Assembly (NCBI GenBank): GCA_002380675.1
Contig: DFWB01000061.1
Span: forward strand, 7,313-31,203
Source of the DNA: Akkermansiaceae bacterium UBA4145
Lineage (GTDB): Bacteria > Verrucomicrobiota > Verrucomicrobiia > Verrucomicrobiales > Akkermansiaceae
DNA: 23,891 bases
Direction: 5' to 3'
The notes below the pieces were generated by a model, which made no database searches, was not told where the DNA came from, and saw only the letters and a program-made list of their open reading frames with translations. The translations under genes and the position numbers were made by a program. Shown one piece after another: positions 1 to 7,130 of the stretch (positions are counted from its first letter, which is position 1; the number at the start of each line of letters is the position of its first letter).

Positions 1-236
1 TTGAAGTTGGGGGTGACGTCGATCTTGAGGTGTGTGACATCCACAAAACGATCCGGGGCGTAGCTGTTCCGGGGCGCCTTGCCTTGTTCTGCGGCGGCGA
101 GTTGGCGGGCATGAAGCCTGGCCATCATGGCGCAGTGACCGCACTGGAGGAGGTGAGCTTCGTTGGCGCGGAGGGAAAAGGCGCCGAGGAGCTGGCTGCC
201 AAGAACGGCCAGAGTGACGAGCAGTTGTCGGTTCAT
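1..236 (-). CDS. Probable secreted M1-family aminopeptidase, N-terminal fragment (runs off window start)
   Basis: Reading down from an ATG at 236-234 gives 78 codons with no stop before the window edge. The first 24 or so residues form a signal peptide (MNRQLLVTLAVLGSQLLGAF, then an Ala-rich cleavage region). A CGHC motif and a short helical stretch follow. The visible end, YAPDRFVDVTHLKIDVTPNF, resembles the start of the N-terminal beta domain of M1 zinc metallopeptidases (typical pattern PDR-VDV-HL-LDVTP-F). The catalytic HEXXH region lies outside the window, so activity cannot be judged. It is 108 bp downstream of the HPt gene on the same strand and may share its transcript. The peptidase assignment rests on recognising that short N-terminal pattern; another secreted protein with a similar beta domain is possible. 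Confidence 0.55.
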   Translation of the reverse strand, partial: MNRQLLVTLAVLGSQLLGAFSLRANEAHLLQCGHCAMMARLHARQLAAAEQGKAPRNSYAPDRFVDVTHLKIDVTPNF

Positions 237-344
237 GATGTAAGGGGGGCGGGACGATGCCCACTTTGAGGGAAATTTCAATCAGAAGCCATGGGATCCG
301 GATCCAGGGAGGCAATCGACTCCCCGGGAGAGCTTTTGGGAAAG

Positions 345-755
345 CTAGCGTGGTCCCTCAAGGTGGGCGATGGCATGATCGATAGATTCTTGGAGCAGGG
401 GGACCAGTTCAGGAAGGTGGGTAGGAGGTTGATTGTTGGCGAGTTGCTCTTCACATTTCCGGCAAATATCCGCGAACTGGGCCATACCCATGGTGCCTGC
501 GGAGCCTTTAAGCTGGTGAAGGATCCCACGGCTTTCCTCGATTCGGTTGTCGGCGAGAGTGGACTCGAGGGTCACCAGTTGGTCTCGTCCGTGCGAGGCA
601 AAGTCGTGCACGATGGGAAGCAGAAGACCGGGCTGGCCGGCTGCCATGGCATCGAGCTGGGCGTGATCAAGGAGGGTCACGGCAGTGACTATACGCTTCT
701 GCTTGCGCTGGGAAAAGAGCAAGGGCAGGGCCAGCTGGAGGCTTGTGGGGCGCAT
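345..755 (-). CDS. Single-domain histidine phosphotransfer (HPt) protein
   Basis: A 136-residue cytoplasmic protein with a diagnostic HPt core at about residues 74-105: ILHQLKGSAGTMGM, then ADICRKCEEQ. The phospho-accepting histidine should be His80, in the H-x-L-K-G-S-A-G context. The rest is predicted helical, as expected of the four-helix HPt bundle. HPt proteins carry phosphate between a hybrid kinase receiver and a final response regulator. The gene is divergent from a sigma54 response regulator and a hybrid kinase that lacks its own HPt domain, so it is the obvious missing relay step (inference). The first 25 or so residues are not obviously part of the fold; a GTG start near codon 26 (just before TLLDHAQLD) is an alternative. 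No strong ribosome binding site decides between them. Confidence 0.85.
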   Translation of the reverse strand: MRPTSLQLALPLLFSQRKQKRIVTAVTLLDHAQLDAMAAGQPGLLLPIVHDFASHGRDQLVTLESTLADNRIEESRGILHQLKGSAGTMGMAQFADICRKCEEQLANNQPPTHLPELVPLLQESIDHAIAHLEGPR

Positions 756-854
756 GGACCCACCAAGTCGGGGTATATTTGCAGGTGGGGTAGGATGTAA
801 GGTGTTCTTTTCCCCGGGAGTTTATAGTGGGAATTCCGCGGCAAAATAGTTAAG

Positions 855-863
855 ATGTCCTAA
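855..863 (+). other. Minimal open frame ATG-TCC-TAA abutting the GTG start of the response regulator
   Basis: The sequence reads ATG TCC TAA at 855-863 and GTG follows at 864, so a two-codon frame ends exactly where the response regulator begins, in the same frame. It could act as a minimal upstream ORF feeding terminating ribosomes to the GTG start, or be chance. There is no clear Shine-Dalgarno sequence for either start. Only the sequence is seen; any function is speculation. Confidence 0.25.
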
Positions 864-2219
864 GTGTCTGGGGAGACCTCCAACCTCGTCCTTGCCGACG
901 ATGATCAAACCGTCCGGAACTTGCTGAAAATGCATGCCGAGCGAGGAGGGTTCACGGTGAGATCTGGAGAGAATGGAGCGGAAGCCCTTGAGCTGGTGAC
1001 CGAGAATACCGATGTTGTTCTGCTCGACCTTCAGATGCCCGTGCTCGATGGCTTTGGGGCGCTCGAACGGCTTGGACGTGAACACCCCGGAGTGCCTGCG
1101 GTGGTTCTGACTTCGGTGGACGAAGCTGCGGAGGCGGTGAAGGCGATGAAGCTGGGCGCCCTCGATTACCTGACGAAACCCTTTGACCCGGACGAGTTAC
1201 TTGCGGTGCTCCGCAACGCTAAGCGCTTGCGTCGAGCAGAGTTAGAGAATGAGCAGCTGCGGGAAGCGCTTGGGGGACGAGGGCCTGTGGTTCAAATCGT
1301 GGCAGAGTCGGAAGCCATGAAGGAGGTAGTGAGGCAGGCTGAGAAAGTGGCTTCACTTGACTCGACGATCTTGTTGACCGGGGAAAGCGGGGTTGGCAAG
1401 GGGATGTTGTCCCGTCACGTGCATGCCAATAGTGAGCGGGGAGAAGAGCCCTTCGTTACGGTGAGTTGCCCAGCACTTCCCCGGGAACTTCTGGAGAGTG
1501 AGCTATTCGGTCATGAGAAGGGAGCCTTCACCGGTGCGGTGCGCCGTCGCCGCGGAAAAATCGAGATGGCAAAAGGGGGTACTCTCTTCCTCGATGAAAT
1601 CGGGGATCTGCCTATCGATCTGCAGCCCAAACTCCTGAACGTGCTGCAGGAACGGCAGTTCCAACGGCTGGGTGGAGAGGAGACCCTTGAGGCGGACGTG
1701 AGAATTATTGCGGCTACGAATCTCGATCTTGAGCAGCGGATGAAGGAGGGACAATTCCGGGAGGACCTCTTTTACCGGTTGAGTGTCATTCCTATCGAGG
1801 TGCCCCCGCTGCGAGAGCGTCTTGAGGAACTCCGGCATTTGAGCGAATCGATGCTGAGGCGCATCGCTCCGCAGGGAAGGAACCGTAGCACGAAGCTTTC
1901 GAAGGAGGCGCTTTCTGCGATGCAGTCCTATGATTGGCCGGGAAACGTCCGGCAGCTTGAGAATGTGCTCGAGCGGGCGGCGGCCTTTTGTGAGGACGGT
2001 GTAATCTTGGCAGAAGACCTGCCGAGTTCGGTTCGGGGAAGCGAGCCCTCGGGGCGGGTGCCAGACGGGATTGGTGGTATTGCGCTGTCAGATCTGGAGA
2101 GAGAGGCCCTGGTTCAGACCCTTAAGCTCTGCAATGGAAACAAGGCCGAGACCGCGCGGCGGCTCGAGGTGACGGAGAAGTCAATTTATAACAAGCTGAA
2201 GCGGCACGGATTGATGTGA
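864..2219 (+). CDS. Sigma54-dependent response regulator (REC–AAA+–Fis HTH, NtrC family)
   Basis: A 451-residue, full-length NtrC-type activator. The receiver domain spans about 6-120, with the acidic pocket ADDD at 11-14, phospho-acceptor Asp55 (VVLLDLQMP), Thr83 and Lys105 (LTKPF). The AAA+ domain spans about 145-375: Walker A GESGVGKG at 173-180, a complete GAFTGA sigma54-contact loop at 220-225, Walker B LFLDE at 241-245, then FREDLFYRL and the WPGNVRQLENV segment. The C-terminal Fis-type helix-turn-helix is at about 415-449 (NKAETARRLEVTEKSIYNKL). When phosphorylated, such proteins hexamerise and use ATP hydrolysis to open sigma54-RNA polymerase promoters. The Walker A has V and G where T and E are usual. 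The start is GTG, and the ATG at 855 is blocked by a stop. The kinase gene overlaps it by 4 nt. Confidence 0.95.
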   Translation: MSGETSNLVLADDDQTVRNLLKMHAERGGFTVRSGENGAEALELVTENTDVVLLDLQMPVLDGFGALERLGREHPGVPAVVLTSVDEAAEAVKAMKLGALDYLTKPFDPDELLAVLRNAKRLRRAELENEQLREALGGRGPVVQIVAESEAMKEVVRQAEKVASLDSTILLTGESGVGKGMLSRHVHANSERGEEPFVTVSCPALPRELLESELFGHEKGAFTGAVRRRRGKIEMAKGGTLFLDEIGDLPIDLQPKLLNVLQERQFQRLGGEETLEADVRIIAATNLDLEQRMKEGQFREDLFYRLSVIPIEVPPLRERLEELRHLSESMLRRIAPQGRNRSTKLSKEALSAMQSYDWPGNVRQLENVLERAAAFCEDGVILAEDLPSSVRGSEPSGRVPDGIGGIALSDLEREALVQTLKLCNGNKAETARRLEVTEKSIYNKLKRHGLM

Positions 2220-4315
2220 GTGAGGCCCAACGTGAGCTCATGGACGAGGCTGCGCAGTGGCGGCGCCAGTTGGAGGTTGAGCAGGCGGCTCACCGTGAGA
2301 CCCTGCAACGCCTCGAGGATGCCTCCGGGGAGCTGACCTATCTCAAGGAGCAGTTCGACCGTCGAGCCCGGGAACAGGGGTGGAATCTTAGGGACCGTGA
2401 TGACGAAAAGTTCAAGGTATTCTTTAATGCCTCAATGGATGGCATCATTCTTCTCGATGGCTTCGGCGCATTTGTGGAGGTCAATGATACTGCGGTCCGG
2501 ATGTCTGGTTTTTCACGCGAGCAGTTACGTGGGATGTATGTTTCGCACCTGATGAACTTTGAGGTGGCCGGGCAGGCGCTGAACGAGGTTCAGCGGACAG
2601 GTCGGAGCCGGAGTGAGGCCAAGCTGCGGCGGGCGGACGGCTCCTTCCTCCCGGTAGAGGTAGTGTGGGGCCGGGTGAAATATGAGGGGCGAACCCTTGT
2701 GCATGGCATCGTGCGTGATGTGACGGAGAGGGTAAAGGCCCTGGGCGAAATTCACCTCGCCAGAGAGGAAGCAGAACGGGCGGAGAAGGCAAAGTCGATG
2801 TTTCTCGCGATGATGAGTCATGAGATCCGGACTCCACTCAACGGCATCATCGGCTACACGGAATTACTGCTCGACTCGCAACTGACGGAGGAACAAAGAG
2901 AGAACCTTGGATTGATCCACAAAAGCGGGGATTTACTCCTGAATATCATCAATGACCTTCTCGACTTTTCCCGGATTGAAAGCGGGCGCCTCGAGCTTGA
3001 GCAGGTTGATTTCGAGCTCAGTGATTGTGTGGAGGAGGTTCTTGGTCTTCATGCCGCAAAAGCTTCTGAAAAAGGGGTGGAGCTGACTTATGATCTGCAC
3101 GACGAGATCCCTGCGGTAGTGTCCGGGGATGTAGCTCGGGTGAAGCAGATTCTCCTGAACCTGGTGTCGAATGCCCTGAAATTTACAGCCCGAGGGATGG
3201 TAGCAATTCATGGCCGGGTGGTTCCCGGTCCATTCCTTGAGCTTGCGGTAAGAGACACAGGAGTGGGGTTTGAACCATCCAAGGTAGAAAGTCTTTTTGA
3301 GCCCTTCCAGCAGGAGGATGTCTCTACCACGAGAAAATTCGGAGGCTCGGGACTGGGGCTGGCAATCTGCAAGCGCCTCGTGAAACGAATGGGAGGTGAG
3401 ATCTCGGCAAGTTCCCGGCTTGGTGAGGGAGCCGAGTTCCGATTCACGATTCCTCTGCAGACCGGGCAGTCGAGTGCATTCGCAGTAATTGAAGACAAGG
3501 GTCAGTTCCATGGCAGAAAGGCGCTTGTAATTGATGATAACGAGATCAATCAACGGTTCCTCCAGAAGCGACTTCTCACCTGGGGCATGGAGAGTGATGT
3601 GGTGGACAGCGGGCAGCAGGGACTGCGGCAGCTTGGGAGCGCCCATTACGATGTGATCTTCTGTGACATGATGATGCCGACCATGGATGGGCTGGAGTTT
3701 GCCCGGCTGGCAGCGGAAGTCGCCGGGTCCCTCCTGCCTCCCATGATTCTGGTCACTTCCGCGCGATTGAGTGGAGAGAAGGAGCATGCTTTGGCAGCTG
3801 GATTTCGTCAGGTCCTTTTTAAACCGGTGCGACAGCGCGATATGTTCCGAGCTCTTACCTCAGTTCTGGAATTTGATGTGCCAGTCCGCGCCTCCCCATC
3901 TTCGGGAGATACCGTAAAGGAGGAAGCGGAGGGGACTCGTCTCATTTTGGTGGCGGAGGACAATCCGATTAATGCGCGGCTAGCCGGTCTGATCCTTAGG
4001 AGGTTTGGATTTGAGGTCCACACGGCTGAAAACGGGCGGGAGGCAATTGTGAAATTGCGGGAGGGGCATGACTACGAGGCGATCCTCATGGATATGAACA
4101 TGCCCGAGCTGGATGGGGTTGGGGCGACCCGATTGGTCCGGGCTGGCGAGGGCGGAGGCGAGACCGCGACCATTCCGATCATCGCGATGACGGCAAATGT
4201 GTTCGAGGCCGATCGAGAGACTTGTCTCAGCGCGGGGATGAACGGATACCTTCCCAAACCCCTTCGGCCCGCCGATGTAGAATACGCGTTGCAGGAGATG
4301 GGAATGGTTCCTTAA
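2216..4315 (+). CDS. Soluble PAS-domain hybrid histidine kinase with two receiver domains
   Basis: A 699-residue sensor kinase without a signal peptide or membrane segment, so it should sense a cytoplasmic signal. Order: N-terminal coiled coil (about 5-60), PAS domain (about 62-172), HisKA with phospho-His202 (MMSHEIRTPLNG), HATPase with N box (NLVSNALKF, 315-323), G1 (DTGVGF) and G2 (GGSGLGLAI), receiver 1 with Asp484 (FCDMMMPTMDG) and Lys536, and receiver 2 with Asp626 (LMDMNMPELDG) and KP at 681-682. Both receivers keep the acidic pair, Asp and Lys. There is no C-terminal HPt domain; the stand-alone HPt at 345-755 probably supplies it. The gene starts at GTG 2216 inside the regulator's final ATG-TGA, so the two are translationally coupled. 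The signal bound by PAS is not predictable here. Confidence 0.95.
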   Translation: MSEAQRELMDEAAQWRRQLEVEQAAHRETLQRLEDASGELTYLKEQFDRRAREQGWNLRDRDDEKFKVFFNASMDGIILLDGFGAFVEVNDTAVRMSGFSREQLRGMYVSHLMNFEVAGQALNEVQRTGRSRSEAKLRRADGSFLPVEVVWGRVKYEGRTLVHGIVRDVTERVKALGEIHLAREEAERAEKAKSMFLAMMSHEIRTPLNGIIGYTELLLDSQLTEEQRENLGLIHKSGDLLLNIINDLLDFSRIESGRLELEQVDFELSDCVEEVLGLHAAKASEKGVELTYDLHDEIPAVVSGDVARVKQILLNLVSNALKFTARGMVAIHGRVVPGPFLELAVRDTGVGFEPSKVESLFEPFQQEDVSTTRKFGGSGLGLAICKRLVKRMGGEISASSRLGEGAEFRFTIPLQTGQSSAFAVIEDKGQFHGRKALVIDDNEINQRFLQKRLLTWGMESDVVDSGQQGLRQLGSAHYDVIFCDMMMPTMDGLEFARLAAEVAGSLLPPMILVTSARLSGEKEHALAAGFRQVLFKPVRQRDMFRALTSVLEFDVPVRASPSSGDTVKEEAEGTRLILVAEDNPINARLAGLILRRFGFEVHTAENGREAIVKLREGHDYEAILMDMNMPELDGVGATRLVRAGEGGGETATIPIIAMTANVFEADRETCLSAGMNGYLPKPLRPADVEYALQEMGMVP

Positions 4316-4466
4316 CGTGTCTCTGCTCTCCTATAAAATTTACAATTGAGGTTAGGCGATCTGGTAAAACCTACAGAGAACCGGGTGAGGAAAATTATAT
4401 TAACTTTTCCTTAGTAAATTTACAGGTTGTTAATAATGAATGCCTTAAGGTAAGGATTCACAAAAT

Positions 4467-4482
4467 TGGCACAGGTTGTGCA
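4467..4482 (+). promoter_or_regulatory. Candidate sigma54 (-24/-12) promoter
   Basis: TGGCACAGGTTGTGCA matches the sigma54 consensus TGGCACG-N4-TTGC with invariant GG at -24 and GC at -12 exactly 10 nt apart. The mismatches are A for G at position 7 and G for T at position 12. Transcription would begin near 4493, inside the non-coding region. The position is meaningful because the operon immediately upstream encodes a sigma54 activator, and the AAATTTACA repeats lie about 45 and 125 bp upstream, near the range of activator sites. No gene starts close downstream; uvrB is 487 bp away. A chance match cannot be excluded. Confidence 0.45.
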
Positions 4483-4760
4483 GAGGAGGCAGCTAGACCT
4501 CTTCCCTCGTATGCTGAATCTAGTTCTCAAACCGACTTCTAAGATCTCCGGATGCGGAGCCGTGGGCATCACTGAGGGATGTTGGAATCGGCTTTTGGTC
4601 AAACGAGGAAAGAGGCAGGTGGGAAAGGGAAAACAATTTTCGATGGCAGGACAGTATGCAGGTCTCAACTGCGCACTGGAACTCGTGAGCAGCTCCTTAA
4701 TCCGGGTGTGCCATGGGGCTCCAGAGCGCGTTCAACCTGAGTCCTCCCGACGGAACCCAG

Positions 4761-4822
4761 CTGGGAAGAATGACTTTCTTCCCGGTAATCATAGCAGAAC
4801 GTGCCCGGGTGGTAGCGGGCAC
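4761..4822 (+). other. Two tandem strong hairpins in non-coding DNA
   Basis: The first hairpin pairs GGGAAGAA (4763-4770) with TTCTTCCC (4776-4783) around the loop TGACT, extendable by about three more pairs including wobbles. The second pairs GTGCCCG (4801-4807) with CGGGCAC (4816-4822) around an 8-nt loop. Neither is followed by a run of T, so they are not typical intrinsic terminators. They may belong to a structured RNA starting at the sigma54-like promoter or to a uvrB leader. Confidence 0.4.
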
Positions 4823-4897
4823 TTATTCGACTGACAAGGCAAGGTAAGGGGGGCGCCGGGTTTCCGTTTCGAAGCCGTGGCGCCTCTCTTATTGTTG

Positions 4898-4911
4898 GTT
4901 CCTCGAGGAAC
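4898..4911. promoter_or_regulatory. Perfect 14-bp palindrome upstream of uvrB, candidate operator
   Basis: GTTCCTCGAGGAAC is a perfect inverted repeat whose last base is 57 bp before the uvrB GTG. The half-site GTTC...GAAC resembles LexA sites, and uvrB is a classic SOS gene. However, the spacing here is 6 nt between GTTC and GAAC, while the LexA motif described for Verrucomicrobia is TGTTC-N4-GAACA. It is therefore a candidate damage-response operator rather than a confirmed LexA box. The arm GGTTCCTCG recurs at 4961-4969 over the start codon. Confidence 0.35.
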
Positions 4912-4968
4912 AGAGAGCTTGAGGTCCCGGAGTTTGCAATGAGGTGCAGCTGCGCGTAGAGGTTCCTC

Positions 4969-7110
4969 GTGTCCTTTCAACTGGTCAGCGAGTATGGCGT
5001 CAAGGGTGACCAGGAGCAGGCCATTGGCAAATTGGTCCGATCGCTGGAGGCTGGTAATCGCCACCAGACCCTGCTCGGGGTCACTGGGTCCGGGAAGACC
5101 TTCAGCATGGCCAATATTATCGAGCGGATGGGAAAGCCCACGCTGGTGATGAGCCATAACAAGACCTTGGCGGCCCAACTCTATTCGGAGTTTAAGAATT
5201 TCTTCCCGAACAATGCGGTTGAGTATTTCGTCAGCTATTTCGATTACTATCAACCCGAGGCGTATATCCCAAGGAGTGATACCTACATCGAGAAGGATTC
5301 CTCCGTCAATGAGGAGATCGAGCGGTTGCGCCTCAGTACGATGGGGTCGCTTCTTACCCGCGAAGATGTCTTGGTGGTTGCGTCGGTAAGTTGTATCTAC
5401 GGCTTGGGATCTCCCGACGACTACGAAGGCATGATGGTCCCGGTCTGGCAGGGGCAGCAGTTGGGTCGTGATGAGTTCCTTGGCCTCTTGGTGGGTATCC
5501 TCTTCGAGCGTAACGATATTGCCTTCGGCAGAGGAAAATTCCGGGTGAGGGGAGATGTGGTGGAAATACATCCCGCTTATCTTGAGGACACTGCCATCAG
5601 GGTCGAATTCTTCGGGGATGAAGTAGACCGGATCTCCACCATTGACGTAATGACCGGGGCGGTCATGGAGCGCATTGACAAGCACACCTTCTTTCCTGCC
5701 AAGCAGTTCGTCAGTTCGGCAGATAAGATGAAGAATGCCATGATCGCCATCCGATCCGAGATGAACGAGCAGATCGCCCTTTTTGAGAAGAAGGGCAAGC
5801 TCATCGAGGCCCAACGGTTGAAGATGAGAACGGAGTATGACCTTGAGATGATGCAGGAGATGGGGTTTTGCCAGGGGATAGAAAACTACTCGCGACATAT
5901 CACAGGTCGGGCGCCCGGGGAGCGCCCCTACACCCTGCTCGACTTCTTTCCCGATGATTTTCTGGTCCTCATGGACGAGAGCCACGTCAGCCTCCCCCAG
6001 ATCCGTGGCATGTACGAGGGCGATTTGAGTCGGAAGAGTTCACTCGTCGACCATGGTTTCAGGCTGCCGAGTGCGCTCGACAATCGCCCACTGCGGTTTC
6101 AGGAGTTCATGGAGATGACTACCCAGCGAGTCTATGTGAGTGCAACTCCCGGTCCTTTTGAGGTCGTCAATTCCCGACCTGATAACAAGGGATGCATTCC
6201 CGTCCACGGGAACAAGGAGAAGGGTATCGACCCCATTCGCCTCCGGCAGCTTCGGATTGTTCCAAGCCCTACAGACCAGCCGGTGGAAGACTTTGACGTG
6301 ACGCGCAAGGGCAATTCCCTGATTGCGGAGCAGATCGTGAGACCCACCGGTCTGCTGGACCCGGTTCTCACCCTCAGGCCTCTCAAGGGACAGATCGATG
6401 AGACTATCGAGCTGTGCCAGCAGAGGAGTGAGAGGGGAGAGCGGGTGCTGGTAACCACCCTGACCAAGAGGACGGCAGAGGACCTTAGTGAGTATCTGCA
6501 GGGCGCCCGGTTGAAGGTGCGTTACATCCACGCAGATATTGATGCTGTTGAGCGGGTGGAAATTCTCAGGCAGCTCAGGGCCGCCGAATTTGATATCCTG
6601 GTGGGGATTAACCTTCTGCGGGAGGGGCTGGACCTGCCAGAGGTGTCGCTCGTCTGTATTCTTGATGCGGACAAGGAGGGGTTTCTACGAAATGAGACGA
6701 GCCTGATTCAGACGGCTGGAAGGGCCGCCCGTCACGTGAAGGGTGAATGCGTCCTTTTCTGCGACCAAGTGACGGATTCAATCCAGCGACTGATTGATGT
6801 GACGGAGAATCGTCGCAGCAGGCAGCAGGCCTATAACGAGGAGCATAACATTACCCCCCATAGCGTTGTCCGTGCGGTGCAGCAAAGTCTGCAGCAATAC
6901 CAGGATGATAGAAGCCGGGCGGAGAAGCTGAATCGGTCACTGGTGGCAGAAGAGGCTTCCGTCTACGATGCGGTGAATGTCCTGAGCGAGCTCGAGGGAG
7001 AGATGCAGGAGGCGGCAGGTAAATTGGAATTTGAGCGAGCGGCACATCTCCGGGACCAGATCAAGCAGCTCAAGAAGCGAGCAGGCCTCGGCAAGAAGGA
7101 AAAAAAGTGA
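4969..7110 (+). CDS. uvrB: UvrABC excision nuclease subunit B
   Basis: A 713-residue UvrB, the damage-verifying DNA helicase-like subunit of nucleotide excision repair. UvrA loads it at lesions, and it then recruits UvrC. Seen in order: Walker A GVTGSGKT (37-44), NKTLAAQLY, the beta-hairpin region YFVSYFDYYQPEAYIP, DESH box (VLMDESHVSLPQI), YVSATPG (389-395), VRPTGLLDP (from 457), RVLVTTLTKRTAEDL, GINLLREGLDLPEVSL, QTAGRAARH, and a C-terminal UVR motif (about 675-705, LEFERAAHLRDQI) for UvrC. It is longer than E. coli UvrB (673 residues), largely because of about 46 extra residues between YVSATPG and VRPTGLLDP. The start is GTG 4969, giving MSFQLVSEYGVKGDQ, which aligns with the family N-terminus. 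It appears to be monocistronic, with a candidate operator upstream. Confidence 0.98.
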   Translation: MSFQLVSEYGVKGDQEQAIGKLVRSLEAGNRHQTLLGVTGSGKTFSMANIIERMGKPTLVMSHNKTLAAQLYSEFKNFFPNNAVEYFVSYFDYYQPEAYIPRSDTYIEKDSSVNEEIERLRLSTMGSLLTREDVLVVASVSCIYGLGSPDDYEGMMVPVWQGQQLGRDEFLGLLVGILFERNDIAFGRGKFRVRGDVVEIHPAYLEDTAIRVEFFGDEVDRISTIDVMTGAVMERIDKHTFFPAKQFVSSADKMKNAMIAIRSEMNEQIALFEKKGKLIEAQRLKMRTEYDLEMMQEMGFCQGIENYSRHITGRAPGERPYTLLDFFPDDFLVLMDESHVSLPQIRGMYEGDLSRKSSLVDHGFRLPSALDNRPLRFQEFMEMTTQRVYVSATPGPFEVVNSRPDNKGCIPVHGNKEKGIDPIRLRQLRIVPSPTDQPVEDFDVTRKGNSLIAEQIVRPTGLLDPVLTLRPLKGQIDETIELCQQRSERGERVLVTTLTKRTAEDLSEYLQGARLKVRYIHADIDAVERVEILRQLRAAEFDILVGINLLREGLDLPEVSLVCILDADKEGFLRNETSLIQTAGRAARHVKGECVLFCDQVTDSIQRLIDVTENRRSRQQAYNEEHNITPHSVVRAVQQSLQQYQDDRSRAEKLNRSLVAEEASVYDAVNVLSELEGEMQEAAGKLEFERAAHLRDQIKQLKKRAGLGKKEKK

Positions 7111-7130
7111 GCAGTATTATTCCCAGCTAT

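Larger units (their letters stand above)
4316..4968. other. About 650-bp intergenic region without a convincing gene: AT-rich 5' part, hairpin-rich 3' part
   Basis: Between the kinase stop and uvrB no reading frame looks protein-like. The frame at 4466-4834 has an initiator-like ATG at 4511, but its product is rich in Arg, Gly, Ser and Cys with no recognisable domain. The 5' part (about 4330-4460) is clearly more AT-rich than its surroundings. It contains AAATTTACA twice (4336-4344 and 4416-4424), the second inside the perfect palindrome GTAAATTTAC (4414-4423). A sigma54-like promoter follows at 4467-4482. The 3' part has strong hairpins at 4761-4785 and 4801-4822, a GGCGCC inverted pair at 4852-4857/4879-4884, and a 14-bp palindrome at 4898-4911. 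A non-coding RNA or long uvrB leader is possible. Confidence 0.6.

Noticed and set aside
769..782. Possible sigma54 promoter in the HPt–regulator gap
   Set aside because: The GG to GC spacing is 8-9 nt rather than 10 and the -24 half is poor.
2933..3787. 284-codon antisense frame within the hybrid kinase
   Set aside because: The sense frame has intact HATPase and receiver motifs; the antisense translation has no recognisable features.
4466..4834. Open frame of 122 codons in the kinase–uvrB gap as a protein gene
   Set aside because: Its start would overlap the sigma54-like promoter, no ribosome binding site is evident even for the internal ATG at 4511, and the composition is not protein-like. 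The region was kept as non-coding.
4789..5985. 398-codon open frame antisense to the start of uvrB
   Set aside because: It overlaps highly conserved uvrB coding sequence on the other strand and its product shows no domain; it is a codon-bias shadow.
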